Assembly (NCBI GenBank): GCA_964467985.1
Contig: CAYXTP010000015.1
Location: 1-64,000 of the forward strand
Source of the DNA: GCA-2720975 sp964467985
Lineage (GTDB): Bacteria; Planctomycetota; UBA1135; GCA-002686595
Length of the DNA stretch: 64,000 bases
Direction of reading: 5' to 3'
The notes beneath the pieces were generated by a model. That model saw only the letters and a program-made list of their open reading frames with translations, searched no databases and had not been told where the DNA came from. Below are positions 51,463 to 62,533 of the stretch, piece by piece. Position 1 is the stretch's first letter, and the number at the start of each line of letters is the position of its first letter. Position numbers and translations under genes: made by a program.

Positions 51463-54400
51463 ATGCCTACCCTGTTTCCGACAACCCACGCTGCCGGCCG
51501 ACCAGCGCGAGCCCCTTCGAAGTGGGCTCTGGCGGCCGTCCTGGTCTTGCTCGGCACGCCGGCAGCTTGGGCTCAGGAGGATCCCGAGCCCACGCAACTC
51601 GCTTTCCAGATCTACGACACCCAAGCGGTCGCCGCCATCGTGCAAGACGTACGCGACCACATCGAAGCAGAGCGTTGGGCGGAAGCCCTGACCGGGTTGG
51701 AAACCCTGCTCAACGACCATCGCGGGGAGACCCTGGGTGAACAACGCAAGACGTTCCCCGCCGAGCCGTGGCGCACTTCATTGCAAGCCGTGCATGAAGG
51801 AGCCGCCCGCTGGGCCACGCGCACACTCTTGGCACTACCTCGTGCGGCGCGTGATCGCTATCAAGACCGACATGGCGCCCAGGCGAGCCGGGCACTTGAA
51901 CAAGCCCTTGCGCGGGGAGACTCCGCTGGCCTATCCCACGTAGTTCAGCGCTGGCCCGGAACACGCCAAGCCGTGTCCGCTTGGTGGGCCTTGGGCGACC
52001 TCGAGATTGAGCGAGGCGAACGCAGGCTGGGGCTGCAAGCGTGGTGGCGAGGACTCGCGCTGGAATTGGGGCAGACGCATCCACCACGCTCGCTGTCCAG
52101 TCGGGAGCCAGAGGCTTGGGAACAGGCGCTTGAAGCACTGCGGTCCGATGCAGAAGGCGGCGTCCTGGACCGCGGCATCGAATTGCGAGTGCAATTTGCG
52201 CTGGACCACTTGGCTGCCGGCAGCGATGCGCCCGGCGCCGACTCGGGACTGACCTCCGTGTTGGGCTCAGAATTGGGCGGGCTGGGAGTCACGGCGCTGA
52301 CTCATAGGCGTGGGGCTCCGGATGCCGGGCCCGCACTCGACAGCTGGACGCAGCCCTACGTCCTAGCTACGGATGCCACGCACCCCTTCAAGCACCGCAC
52401 CACGGGCAAGTTCTCGCTCTACCCCACGCGTCTGGACGACGCGCTTTTCTTTAGCACGAGCCGACGGGTCCAAGCGGTGGATGCGCTCACGGGCGAGGAG
52501 CTATGGAGAGCTCCAGCCGGAGGTCTGGGATGGGATGACTTGAGCGCGAGCGCGGCCGCCGCGTACGAGGAGGCCATTGCCTTGCGCGACAGCCTGATCA
52601 TGCCCGTCGCGAGCCGCGGCATTGTGGTCGCGCCGCTTCAGATCCCACGGGTCTTCGAAGCCAAGGACACATTCGGAAGACTGCAGATCATCCGTATCGT
52701 GCCCGAACGGCGCCTCTTTGCCTTCGACGCAGCTAGCGGTGAGACCCTCTGGGACCATGCCCCGCCGCCTCTCTGGGACGGAGAGTCGGGGAGCTTCCAG
52801 CATCGCATGAGTGTGGTCGGACCCGCGGTCACAAGCGGGTCAAGGCTGCTCGTGCCGTGCGCAATGTTGCGCGGCCGCATCGAACTGCACTTGGCGTGCT
52901 ACGACCTGCATAGTGGGAACTTGCTGTGGAACGCACCGCTAGTGACCGGCCAGCGGCCCATCAACATGTTCGGCCGACTGCTGCAGGAATTTGCAGCGCC
53001 TCCTCCCGTTGTGGTGGGCGATCGAGTGCTGATGCAGACCCAACTGGGCGCCCTCTGCTCGTTGGACTTGTTCACAGGCGATGTGTACTGGAAGTCCCTC
53101 TACAAGCAGATTCCCTTCACTCCCGGGACCTACTACAGCGAAGGTGAGCTGCGCTCACTGTGGCGCAATACGCCCCCCATTGTGGTGGACCAGACTGTCG
53201 TGGCGACTCCCTTCGATTGCCCGAACATGTTGGGGGTGGACTTGGAGAGCGGGACGGTTCTGTGGGAGGCCACCCACACTGAACTCAATGCTCAAGCCGG
53301 AGTCACCACGGGCCGGGGCAAGCTCGATGCGTTGGTCGGAGCCCAGGGAGATCGCGTGTACCTGGCCGGCACCAAGATAGCTGCTTTCCAAGCGCCGCGC
53401 GGATTGGATCGACAGGCGCCCCTGCACCGGGTTTGGCTCTATCCACCGATCCAGTCGCGCAGCCGCAGTTCCGCGTTTCCGGTCATGACGGGCAACAGGA
53501 TTTACGTACAGGGCCTGCGGGACATCGACTGCCTGGACCTGGAGAGCGGTCAGTTGCTGGAGACCATTCAGACCGATTCTCAACCCGGCAACCTGCTTGT
53601 CGAACCGGGAATGCTCTTCAACCTGACGACCTACGGTTTGAACGCGCACTTCGAGTGGGACCACCTATTGGGTGAAGCGCGCAAGCGCAGCGAGGAATCA
53701 CCCGGCGATCCTGAGCCCCGCCATGCGCTCGCTCGACTCTTGCTCAGTCGAGGCCAGGCGGCCATGTCCGACCAGGACTTCGATCTGGCCGCACGATTCC
53801 TTGCCGACGCCAGGGACGAGCTCCTTTCGCTCTCTCAGGCAGATACGGAACCCATCGCCAGCAAGTACAGAGCCAGCCTGTACGAAGTGCTCATGACCCA
53901 GGCACGCACCGAACGTCTGGCAGCCGATCCTCTGCGCGCCATGCGCTTCCTGCGCGAGGCCCTGCCCCTCGCTCCGGGGTCCGCCCAACAACGTAAGACA
54001 CTGCTGGAACAGCAGGCCATTCTGCGCGGTCGCCACCCCAGCGAATGGCTGGAAGTGCTGGCGGTTCTCGAACGCGACCACGCTACGGAAGGCATCCGTG
54101 TCGTGGCACCTGAAGGCAACCTCGCGGCACCTGAGTGGAACGGGCGCCTCATCGTCGTCGAATCCAGCTTGGCAAATCAGGACGAACAACCCAGACCACT
54201 CTTGATTCCGGTGGGCCTGTGGGTCGCGGTCGAACGCTCCCAGGCGGCAATGCCTGCTGGAAGCAACCAAGAGCTCACGGACCTGCACCACATTCTGCGC
54301 TACTACTCCACCCTGCAATTGCCCTCAGGCAGTGCGTGGGCCTGGGCTGCCGATCGCATCGGAGAGCGCGTGCGTAACGGGGCGGGGCCGGAATACGCCC

Positions 54401-56211
54401 CCTTTGAGAGACGGGCGCAAATGCTGCTCGACCGCGCAAAGCTGGATGCTGACCGTCATGACCTGGAGCGAGTCACGCGTCTCTTCCCCCATTCGCGAGC
54501 TGCCCGGCAGGCGAGCAATGAGCGCATCACGCTCGTGCGCGCGGCGGGCGACGTGGCCGAGCTTGCCGACATCATTCTCACTCCCCTCGGAGACAACTGG
54601 TCGCCCGTTCGGGCCAGCAAGACCCAACTGGAATCCCTGTTGCAGTTGGCCCAAGAAATGGGTGAACAGGGAAACCTGGAGTTGCGCGCGGCGTGGCTAA
54701 GAAGCCTCGCTCGACATCACCCGAATGCGTCGGTCGATCTGCCCGGGCAGGGGCCTCGGGAACTTCGTCAGTTGCTGGGCGAGCCCGGTTGGAACGCACC
54801 CGAACGCGAGGCCTCGCCAGTATTGGACGCCACGTTTGACAGTTCGGTGGAGTTGGTAGCGGACCCCTCGTATACGTCGACCAAGCCCTTCCTTCCCATG
54901 GGCCACGTCCCCGCGAGTCTGGCCCCGCTATCCAAGCAAGACGGGCCGCGCGCCGACGTCGTCAACCTGTACTGCGATGGCTCTCGCCTCTACGCCATTT
55001 CCGACACGAGCGCGCCGCACACCCTTTGGAGACAGTTCTTCGACCGTGCAAACGGGCGCGCCGCAGAGGCCTTGCCGTCGCGCTACGAAGACGCCGTCGC
55101 AACCAGTCCGGGGCGGGTGCACGTGGCGAGTATTGGTTCCGTGTCGACTTTTGATCGTGAGACGGGGGAGACCCTCTGGAGTTGGGCGTCGGGTTCCCTG
55201 AGAGTCTTCGCGCTGGACTGCATCAGCGGAGTCGTCGTGGTGCATGAGAACACGATGGACTTCAACGGGCGCATCAACTTCCGTTTGACGGGTCTGGATG
55301 CCGCCACCGGAGCCAAGCTCTGGTCCTTCCGTTACGACGGCGGGCGTTATCACGAGCGGCCTGTTCTAGGTGAGGAGCACTTGGTCCTGCTGCCCGCGTC
55401 ATCGGGCACGGGACGAATCTTTGATCTATTTACCGGACGCCACAGCGGTCAATTCCAACTGAACCTGTCCACCTACCCCACCTCTCTGGCAGCTTGGATC
55501 GAAGACGGACGCTTGATCCTGCCGAACTTCTTGCGCGGGACGCGACCGGCACAGAACCACATACTGGCCCTGGATCTGGACAGCGGTGAGCAAGCCTGGC
55601 TGGTGACGTTCTCAGGTGGGCCGTCAGGCGAGATGGAGTTACTTGGCATTCTGTCCCACGCGGGCCAGCACTACGTGCACCTCTCCCCCTTGGACACGAG
55701 CGCCCGCAGCTTGCAACAAGCGGGACTGTTCGAGCTGAACACCTCTCTGGGTGCCCTAGCCAATCGCCCCCTCGCGAGGCTGGGCGGACAGGACCGGCTG
55801 GTCGGACTCGAATCGCGGACGCGCACGGTGCTTGAAACTCCCTATGTGTTTGTAATGCGTATACCCGACTCTGCGCGCCGCGAGCCACGCTTGAGCGCCG
55901 TGCACCTGCCCCATGGTGAGCGCTGGTCCACGCCCCTACCCGAATCCGCGCTGGACGCCCGAAGTACCATGCCCCTTCCCGCTGTGTCTGGAAGTACAGT
56001 GGCACTGGCCTACAAGAAGCGCACCGGCGCACCAGGCACGCAGGGCAGGGGGGCCTCTCTACTCTTCCTCGACCGGCGCAGCGGGCGAATCCAGGCCACA
56101 AAATCCATGAGCCCCAACATTTGGCGCAGCACGGCTAGTGGGCTGCACTTCAGCGTTTTGGACGATGCCCTCATCATCAGCGGAGCTCTCAAACTGGACT
56201 TCATGCGATGA
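51463..56211 (+). CDS. Giant exported PQQ-like beta-propeller / TPR protein
   Basis: The product has 1582 residues. Signal peptide at about 1-37 (ALAAVLVLLGTPAAWA). Helical TPR-like region at about 50-190. A first propeller follows, with recurring WRAPAGGL, LFAFDAASGETLWDHA and VDLESGTVLWEA-type blades. A long helical middle part covers about 750-1120. A second propeller lies at about 1150-1560 (DRETGETLWSWA, ALDLDSGEQAWLV). It is likely an extracytoplasmic scaffold. The stop overlaps the next ATG. Confidence 0.78.
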   Translation: MPTLFPTTHAAGRPARAPSKWALAAVLVLLGTPAAWAQEDPEPTQLAFQIYDTQAVAAIVQDVRDHIEAERWAEALTGLETLLNDHRGETLGEQRKTFPAEPWRTSLQAVHEGAARWATRTLLALPRAARDRYQDRHGAQASRALEQALARGDSAGLSHVVQRWPGTRQAVSAWWALGDLEIERGERRLGLQAWWRGLALELGQTHPPRSLSSREPEAWEQALEALRSDAEGGVLDRGIELRVQFALDHLAAGSDAPGADSGLTSVLGSELGGLGVTALTHRRGAPDAGPALDSWTQPYVLATDATHPFKHRTTGKFSLYPTRLDDALFFSTSRRVQAVDALTGEELWRAPAGGLGWDDLSASAAAAYEEAIALRDSLIMPVASRGIVVAPLQIPRVFEAKDTFGRLQIIRIVPERRLFAFDAASGETLWDHAPPPLWDGESGSFQHRMSVVGPAVTSGSRLLVPCAMLRGRIELHLACYDLHSGNLLWNAPLVTGQRPINMFGRLLQEFAAPPPVVVGDRVLMQTQLGALCSLDLFTGDVYWKSLYKQIPFTPGTYYSEGELRSLWRNTPPIVVDQTVVATPFDCPNMLGVDLESGTVLWEATHTELNAQAGVTTGRGKLDALVGAQGDRVYLAGTKIAAFQAPRGLDRQAPLHRVWLYPPIQSRSRSSAFPVMTGNRIYVQGLRDIDCLDLESGQLLETIQTDSQPGNLLVEPGMLFNLTTYGLNAHFEWDHLLGEARKRSEESPGDPEPRHALARLLLSRGQAAMSDQDFDLAARFLADARDELLSLSQADTEPIASKYRASLYEVLMTQARTERLAADPLRAMRFLREALPLAPGSAQQRKTLLEQQAILRGRHPSEWLEVLAVLERDHATEGIRVVAPEGNLAAPEWNGRLIVVESSLANQDEQPRPLLIPVGLWVAVERSQAAMPAGSNQELTDLHHILRYYSTLQLPSGSAWAWAADRIGERVRNGAGPEYAPFERRAQMLLDRAKLDADRHDLERVTRLFPHSRAARQASNERITLVRAAGDVAELADIILTPLGDNWSPVRASKTQLESLLQLAQEMGEQGNLELRAAWLRSLARHHPNASVDLPGQGPRELRQLLGEPGWNAPEREASPVLDATFDSSVELVADPSYTSTKPFLPMGHVPASLAPLSKQDGPRADVVNLYCDGSRLYAISDTSAPHTLWRQFFDRANGRAAEALPSRYEDAVATSPGRVHVASIGSVSTFDRETGETLWSWASGSLRVFALDCISGVVVVHENTMDFNGRINFRLTGLDAATGAKLWSFRYDGGRYHERPVLGEEHLVLLPASSGTGRIFDLFTGRHSGQFQLNLSTYPTSLAAWIEDGRLILPNFLRGTRPAQNHILALDLDSGEQAWLVTFSGGPSGEMELLGILSHAGQHYVHLSPLDTSARSLQQAGLFELNTSLGALANRPLARLGGQDRLVGLESRTRTVLETPYVFVMRIPDSARREPRLSAVHLPHGERWSTPLPESALDARSTMPLPAVSGSTVALAYKKRTGAPGTQGRGASLLFLDRRSGRIQATKSMSPNIWRSTASGLHFSVLDDALIISGALKLDFMR

Positions 56212-57374
56212 CCCATACACGAACTTCCCGACCAACACGTCAGCGGAGTCCCAGGGCGTTGGCCGTGACGGCAACCTGCGTACTCGCCTCCATCGCTGCG
56301 CCCAACTCTGCGCTGGCTCAGTTGGGTCTGCTCCGAGAACAGCAGGGCATGGTGCGTATCACAGAGGCCCAAGAGCAGGCGGTGCAGAAGGGCCTGGAAT
56401 GGCTCGCCGCCCACCAGCACAAGAATGGCGCCTGGGAAGCCAATGTGGGGTTCAAGCTCAACGAGACCTACAGGGTGACAGCCGCTAACCGCGGCCACGT
56501 AGGAGTCACGGCCTTGGCTGGCATGGCCTTCTTGGCGGGGGGCAACCTGCCTGGGCGTGGCAAGTACGGTGAGGAGGTCGAGGATGCCCTGCGCTTCGTG
56601 CTCTCCTGCGTACAGGATGATGGTTACATCACTCATGCTGGCACGCGCATGTACAGCCACGCATTTGCGACGTTGTTCTTGGCCGAGGTCTATGGCATGA
56701 CCCACCGCGATGATGTGCGCCTGAAGCTGCAACGCTCAGTCGATTTCATCGTCAAGTGCCAAAACGAACAGGGTGGCTGGCGCTACGCGCCCCTGGCACG
56801 CGAGTCGGATATGTCGATTGTTGTGTGTCAGGTACTCGCCTTGCGAGCTGCACGCAACATCGGAATCCGCGTACCCAAGAGTACGATCGACAAGGCCACT
56901 CAATACGTGGTCGACTCGGCGGTGACCGACAACGAGCAGACGTACCGACAGTCCCGCTACCGTAATGACCTGGGCACTTTCCACTACCAGCGCGATGATC
57001 ATTCGCGCACGACCTTCCCCCTGACGGCAGCGGGGGTCACGGCACTCAACGGGCTCGGTATCTATTCCAATAAGCTGATCGCATCGGGTGTCGAGTTCCT
57101 CAATAAGGACTTGGATTCCTTCAACCGACGCTACGGGGAGCGCGGGCACTACTACTTCTGGTACGGCCACTACTACGGGGTCCAGGCCATGTACACCCAA
57201 GGGGGCTCCGACTGGGAGCGCTACTTCACCAAGTTGCGCGACTACCTGCTGCGCCGACAGGAATCCGACGGCTCCTGGCGTTGTTCAGACGGACCCGGAT
57301 CTGCATTCAGCACGGCGATCGGCGTCCTGATTCTCGAGATCCCCTATTGCTTGCTGCCCATCTTCCAACGCTAG
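56208..57374 (+). CDS. Exported prenyltransferase/squalene-cyclase-fold repeat protein
   Basis: The product has 388 residues. Signal peptide about 1-38 (ATCVLASIAAPNSALA). The body has alpha-alpha barrel repeats, with QNEQGGWRY and QESDGSWR as QxxxGxW signatures of the squalene cyclase fold. There is no DxDD or active-site cluster, so it probably binds rather than cyclises. It is the first of two such proteins in this operon. Confidence 0.85.
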   Translation: MTHTRTSRPTRQRSPRALAVTATCVLASIAAPNSALAQLGLLREQQGMVRITEAQEQAVQKGLEWLAAHQHKNGAWEANVGFKLNETYRVTAANRGHVGVTALAGMAFLAGGNLPGRGKYGEEVEDALRFVLSCVQDDGYITHAGTRMYSHAFATLFLAEVYGMTHRDDVRLKLQRSVDFIVKCQNEQGGWRYAPLARESDMSIVVCQVLALRAARNIGIRVPKSTIDKATQYVVDSAVTDNEQTYRQSRYRNDLGTFHYQRDDHSRTTFPLTAAGVTALNGLGIYSNKLIASGVEFLNKDLDSFNRRYGERGHYYFWYGHYYGVQAMYTQGGSDWERYFTKLRDYLLRRQESDGSWRCSDGPGSAFSTAIGVLILEIPYCLLPIFQR

Positions 57375-57377
57375 ACC

Positions 57378-59702
57378 TTGAGCACCCCGCCCAACTCCCT
57401 CTCCCCGCGCCTCGAAGCACTGCTCGAGCGACTGCGGGGCGCCCTGGTACGCCAAGTGTGGCTGCATGGACTGGGCACGCTCTTGGCGGCCACGGCCCTA
57501 TGGTTGTTGTTCATGTACGTGGCCGATCGCTGGCTGCACCTGCCCGGGGCATTGCGTCTGGTTCACACGGGTGTGTTGCTGGGCCTACCCTTGTGGATCG
57601 CCTACCGCTTCCTGTCTCGGCCTCTTGATTGCATCCCAGCCCGGCCCGGACTGGCGCGCCTGCTTGAGCGGGCCCACCCGGGTAGCGCGGACCTGCTGGT
57701 CAGCGCTGTCGAATTGGCTCCGGTTGAGGCCAGCGCGCCCGGTCGTGATTTGATCGATCGCGTTCAAGAAGATGCGGAGGGCTTGGCCAAGACGCTCAGC
57801 CCGGATCCAGTACTGGATCGCTCCGGTCCTCGTTGGCGCTTCTTGTCGGGCGTCGTCTTGACCGCTGCCTGCGCGGCGACCCTGATGGCCAACCCTGCCA
57901 TGGCGGGCATTTTCTTTGAGCGTGCCCTGGGCAGAGAAGTCCCCTGGCCGCAGAGGACGCACTTGGTTGTGGAGATCCCATCAGTGGGCCAGCGCCTGCA
58001 GGTAGAAACAGACGGCAGCCATGTTCGGGTTCGAGCTGCACGCGGCAGCGACGTTCCCGTCCTGGTGCGTGCGCTGGGAGAGAGGCCCGGTGAAGTGCTC
58101 ATGCACTTCGAGAGTGGGCACCAGAAGGCACTTGGGTCTGGCGGCACCACCCTATTCCGCACACTGCTGCGATCGGTTCAGCAGGACATGGAGTTCTATG
58201 TGACCGGCGGCGATCACACGGATGAATCAACCCGCGTGACCCTCACCGTCTTGCAGTCGCCCGAAGTGGCCGGCATCTCTTGGATGGTGACTCCTCCGGC
58301 CTACAGCGGTCTGCCCGAGGCAGTCACCTTCAATCCCGATGTGGAAGTCCTGCAGGGCTCCAGCGTGCGGGTGGTGGTTCTGCCCGACCCACCTGATGCG
58401 ACGGGTTCGGCACGCCTGCTGCCCGAAGACCTAGTCGTGCCACTGGAAAGTTGGACCTTCCCACAAGCATCCGCGGCGCCCGAACCAGCAGGCCGCCCCG
58501 CTCCTGGACTGAGCTTCGAATTTGAAGCGCAACTCTCCATGCGCGTGAGTTTCGATCTCCTGGACGATAGCGGCCTGCCCAACCCCAACCCGGGCTTGCA
58601 CGCCCTGACCGTGATCGAGGACCGACGACCGGAAATACTACTGCTCGCCCCGCAGCGCGCGGAACTCGACGTGGTAGCGGGCGGAGCGGTTCCCCTGCGT
58701 GTGCGCGTCGAAGATGACTTTGCCGTGGCCAGCCTGGGCTGGGACCTGCGCGATGCCGCGGAACCCGATCGCACGCTTAGAGACGAAGACCTTACGCCCC
58801 AGCCCATAGCGCGCGACCTCTCCAGCCTGGGATCTGCAAACCGCGATCGACAAATCGCAGGGGCGCTGCTGGAAGTGAACGACCTGAGCGCAGGCGAAGT
58901 TCCTGCGGCAGGCACGCGTTGGATCCTGCAAGTCGTCGCCAGTGACAATCGCGAGCCGCAAGCCGGTATCAGCCCCTCGGCACCCGTGAACCTGCGCGTG
59001 GTCACAGGTGATGAGTACCTGCGCAATGTAAAGGATCAGCTGGCGCGGGCCGGCGAACGAGCGGGCACGGTGTATCAGTTGGGCCGCTCGCAACTCGGTT
59101 CCTTGCAGGACCTACTGGCCGTCATGGAGCAGATTACGGGCGACTCCTCGCCTCCCGAGGGCCGACCTGATTTCAGCGCCCTTCTGCACAACGCGAAACG
59201 TCAGGAGGGTGACACGCGTGCCTTGGCTCGAGACCTGGCCTTGGTTACCGAAGGCCTGCTTTACTCACGCATTGACGAGCGGGCCGGGGCACTGCTCGAT
59301 GGCCTCGAGAAGCGCTTGGCCGGACAGACCGAGCGCGCCTTTGCCACCCACGCGTGGGTGGAATTGAGCGCCGCCTACGCTGCCGGCGAATTGGGCCAAG
59401 CTCAATTGGGCGGTGACCTGCTGGAGATGGTGGGCCTGGCGCTCGAGGTCAGCGAAAATCACACGGGGCAGGTCGTGGCCCGACTGCGGGAAGCCCAGGA
59501 TGAATCCGACCCAGCACAGGTTCTGGGCCATGTGGAGAGCGCGCTGCAAGCTCAGTCGGAGGCCCAAGCCACCCTGGATCATCTGCTTGCGAAGCTCGGC
59601 GAGTGGGACAACTTCCAGTCGGTCTTGACCCTCACGCGCGACATCTTGAATCACCAGAAGAGCCTCAAGCAACGCACCCAGAGGTTTGTGGAGGACAAAT
59701 GA
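57378..59702 (+). CDS. DUF4175-like large membrane protein
   Basis: The product has 774 residues, TTG start three bases after the previous stop. TM helices near 30-50, 60-78 and 155-175. A long extracytoplasmic region with Ig-like strands follows, and a helical C-terminal part (about 560-774). Resembles DUF4175 proteins, usually placed beside MoxR/BatA clusters. Its stop overlaps the next start (TGATG). Confidence 0.65.
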   Translation: MSTPPNSLSPRLEALLERLRGALVRQVWLHGLGTLLAATALWLLFMYVADRWLHLPGALRLVHTGVLLGLPLWIAYRFLSRPLDCIPARPGLARLLERAHPGSADLLVSAVELAPVEASAPGRDLIDRVQEDAEGLAKTLSPDPVLDRSGPRWRFLSGVVLTAACAATLMANPAMAGIFFERALGREVPWPQRTHLVVEIPSVGQRLQVETDGSHVRVRAARGSDVPVLVRALGERPGEVLMHFESGHQKALGSGGTTLFRTLLRSVQQDMEFYVTGGDHTDESTRVTLTVLQSPEVAGISWMVTPPAYSGLPEAVTFNPDVEVLQGSSVRVVVLPDPPDATGSARLLPEDLVVPLESWTFPQASAAPEPAGRPAPGLSFEFEAQLSMRVSFDLLDDSGLPNPNPGLHALTVIEDRRPEILLLAPQRAELDVVAGGAVPLRVRVEDDFAVASLGWDLRDAAEPDRTLRDEDLTPQPIARDLSSLGSANRDRQIAGALLEVNDLSAGEVPAAGTRWILQVVASDNREPQAGISPSAPVNLRVVTGDEYLRNVKDQLARAGERAGTVYQLGRSQLGSLQDLLAVMEQITGDSSPPEGRPDFSALLHNAKRQEGDTRALARDLALVTEGLLYSRIDERAGALLDGLEKRLAGQTERAFATHAWVELSAAYAAGELGQAQLGGDLLEMVGLALEVSENHTGQVVARLREAQDESDPAQVLGHVESALQAQSEAQATLDHLLAKLGEWDNFQSVLTLTRDILNHQKSLKQRTQRFVEDK

Positions 59703-62533
59703 TGGTTACACGAGTCTGGACTTCTCTCTTGCTATGCCTGGGAACCACCGCAGCGCCGGCACTCACGGCTACGCCGCAGGATGATCTCACGCGTGAGCAG
59801 GCTGCCTTGGCGGAAGAGCAACTGCTCTTGCACCGCCAGCTGCTGCGATTGCGAGAGACGATGGTCACCCTTGCTCAGCGTCTAGAGGTCGAGGGACGTG
59901 TGCATGCTGCAGAGTTGCTCCGGGCAGGCATCGCCCACTTGGACACGCGCGCAGGTGACACCGAGGCGCGAACCCTGGAAGAGTGGATGGACCGCACCCG
60001 CGAGGACATCCGCGCCGGCCGCACGAACACGGCGCTAGAAAACCAGGAGCGCATCCTGGTGAACCTAGCCAACTTGCTGGACATCTTGATGGATCGGCAG
60101 GGACTTGAGAACCTGGATAAGGAACTGGAGCGACTCAAGCAAGTGCGCGCCGGCCTGGACCAATTGGCGAATGAGGAAGCCGATCTGCGCAAGGACACTG
60201 AGCAGCTACGCGAAGATTCATCCAATGCAGCCCAGGAACAACTGGGCGAGGAATTATCGGAAGCCCTGGCTGAACAGCGTTCGATCCTAGCAGCCAGCGA
60301 AGAGCAAAGCCGCAGCAGCGGAGTGTTTGACCTCGAGGCCTTCCGCTCTCGGCTTGAGGCCTTGCTCGCGGCCCAGAGCGTGAGCGAAGAGGTATTCGCC
60401 AACTGGGACGCTGAAGCTCAAGAGCGTTTGAGCCAGATGCGGTCGCCGTTGGAGGAAGCTCGGGCTGCGCGAGCCGACCAGGAGCGCCTGGAGCGTGGCG
60501 CGGCGGAACTGCGGGCAGCGGCGAGTGCGCTTGAGAAGGGAGAGCCCAGCGCCGAGCTCGCCCAGGCGGCAGAACGCGCGCAACGCGGGGCGCGGACATC
60601 TGGCAGGAAAGCTGCGCAGGCAGTGGCTGAGGCCTTGGCCGAAGCGTTGGAAGCGGCCGAGGCGGCCAGCGACGACGCTCAACGCAGAGCTGCGGCCGAA
60701 CAGGTTGGTCAATCGGCTGCAGCAATGGCTGACCAGGCGCAACGCGCCGGACAACAGGGCGCCGCCGCGCAAGAACAGGCCGAGGCCCTCGCGAAGTCCA
60801 TGGCCGAAGAAGACAACGCCGCGGGTCGGACGGCGGAACGAGTGCTCGAGGCCCTCGAAGATACCCATGACCTGGAAGCGGCCTCCGACGCACTGGACAA
60901 GGGCATCGCAGTACAGAGAAACACAGCCCAGGCGTTGGAAGCGTCCCAGGATCAGGGCGCAGAGGAAACCAGGTCCCTCGAACGTGAAGTAGCCAGCGCG
61001 GCTCAGCGCCAAGACATCGACAACGCCGACGCCCTGGCTGAAGCCCTGCAGGAAGCTCAAGCCGCACTTAACGAAGCGGCCGAGGCTGCCCGGCAAGGCC
61101 AACCCCAGGCAGGTCGGAAAGCTGCGGAACGTGGAACCAAGGCCTTGGAGAAGGCACTGGCCGCCGTGTCCCAGGCCTTGACTGAGGCCACAGAAAACCG
61201 CGACAGCGCGCAGCAAGCAGAACTGCAAGAACGACAGGAGCAGCTTGCCGAAAAAATGGACCAGCTCGAAGCCCTGACGTCCGAGGGATCGATGGATCCG
61301 GCGACAGAGCAAAGCGTTCAGGAAGCACTTTCTCAGGCCCAACAGGCCATGCAAGACGCTTCGAGCCAAATGGGACCCAAGGGAAGTCGGACGAGTTCAC
61401 AGCAAGCCCAACGCGAAGCCATCGACCAGATGGAGAAGGCTCGGCGCGAAGCGGAAGCCGGAGTTCAGCCTCAAACCCAGGAGCAGAGAGAGCGCGCGCA
61501 AGAACAAGCCCAGCGCCAAAAGGCTATCGAGCAGATGCTCTTGGAGCTGGCCAAGCTCAACGAGGAGCGCGAGTCTCCCCTGGCCCAACCCGACCTGGAA
61601 GCCGCAGCAAAGAGCGCGAGCGAAGCCTCCGAGTCCCTCTCGGAGGGCGACCTCGACCAGGCTCAGAAGCAGGAGGAGAAGACCGAACAGGAGATACGGG
61701 ATGCCCTAGATGATCTTGACGAGGAAGAGGAGCAGTATCAGCGCCTCAGGCAAGAGGAACTTCTGTTCCGTGTGGCTGAGGAGGTTCAGGCCATGCTCGA
61801 CATGCTAGAAGAGCAGATGCGCGCCACGGAAGAAATCGCCGCCTCTCGTGCAGGTCGGACACGAGTCAGTCGCTCCGACCGCGCTCGGTTGCGCAACACC
61901 GGTCGCGAATTCGAGGCTATTGCCCAACGCGCCGGACAGGTGCGCAATGCAATTGAGGAAGAAGGCATCGTGGTCTTCACGGAAATCGTGCGCAACGTGG
62001 AGTCCGATCTAGTCCGCATCGCCCGAGACATGGGAGAGGCGGGCGGCTACCAGAGCGGTGAACGCATCCAAGCCATACAAGAAGATGTGCACCGCAATCT
62101 GACCTGGCTGAGGGATGCGCTCAAGAAGGAATTGAGCGACCGACAACAAGATCAGGGAGAGGAGGAACAGCAGGGTGCAGGAGGGGGATCCGGGCCGCCC
62201 CAGAAACCCCCGCTGGTGCCAGACGTGGCCGAATTGAAACTGCTGCGCATGATGGAAATGGAGGTGCTCGCCAAGCTCGAGCAACAGCTGAAACTGCACC
62301 CCGAATTGGCGGGCCCCATCGAGGACCTAGACCCCCTCCTACTGGAAGATATCTCGCGCCTGGCCTATCAGCACAATCGGATCAGCGAGCTGTTCGTCCT
62401 TTTCCGCCAGCGCCTGGAAATCCCCGCACCGCCCGAGGGGGACGGAGATAGCCCGCCAGTACAGCCCGAGACCGACCGAAAGAGCCCAGTGGACACAAAT
62501 CCTGGCGAAGCGCCCGATGATGGGCGAAGATGA
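59702..62533 (+). CDS. Large exported coiled-coil protein
   Basis: The product has 943 residues. Signal peptide at about 1-24 (SLLLCLGTTAAPALTA). Nearly the whole body is Ala/Gln/Glu-rich heptads (for example ALAEALEAAEAASDDAQR), with low-complexity EQ-rich stretches. Several hundred residues of rod are expected. The C-terminal end is Pro/Gly-rich. Probably a structural or tethering element in the periplasm. The start ATG 59702 has GAGGA six bases upstream. Confidence 0.75.
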   Translation: MVTRVWTSLLLCLGTTAAPALTATPQDDLTREQAALAEEQLLLHRQLLRLRETMVTLAQRLEVEGRVHAAELLRAGIAHLDTRAGDTEARTLEEWMDRTREDIRAGRTNTALENQERILVNLANLLDILMDRQGLENLDKELERLKQVRAGLDQLANEEADLRKDTEQLREDSSNAAQEQLGEELSEALAEQRSILAASEEQSRSSGVFDLEAFRSRLEALLAAQSVSEEVFANWDAEAQERLSQMRSPLEEARAARADQERLERGAAELRAAASALEKGEPSAELAQAAERAQRGARTSGRKAAQAVAEALAEALEAAEAASDDAQRRAAAEQVGQSAAAMADQAQRAGQQGAAAQEQAEALAKSMAEEDNAAGRTAERVLEALEDTHDLEAASDALDKGIAVQRNTAQALEASQDQGAEETRSLEREVASAAQRQDIDNADALAEALQEAQAALNEAAEAARQGQPQAGRKAAERGTKALEKALAAVSQALTEATENRDSAQQAELQERQEQLAEKMDQLEALTSEGSMDPATEQSVQEALSQAQQAMQDASSQMGPKGSRTSSQQAQREAIDQMEKARREAEAGVQPQTQEQRERAQEQAQRQKAIEQMLLELAKLNEERESPLAQPDLEAAAKSASEASESLSEGDLDQAQKQEEKTEQEIRDALDDLDEEEEQYQRLRQEELLFRVAEEVQAMLDMLEEQMRATEEIAASRAGRTRVSRSDRARLRNTGREFEAIAQRAGQVRNAIEEEGIVVFTEIVRNVESDLVRIARDMGEAGGYQSGERIQAIQEDVHRNLTWLRDALKKELSDRQQDQGEEEQQGAGGGSGPPQKPPLVPDVAELKLLRMMEMEVLAKLEQQLKLHPELAGPIEDLDPLLLEDISRLAYQHNRISELFVLFRQRLEIPAPPEGDGDSPPVQPETDRKSPVDTNPGEAPDDGRR

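Noticed and set aside
60135..61369. Minus-strand frames within the coiled-coil gene
   Set aside because: Shadow frames of a low-complexity coding sequence.
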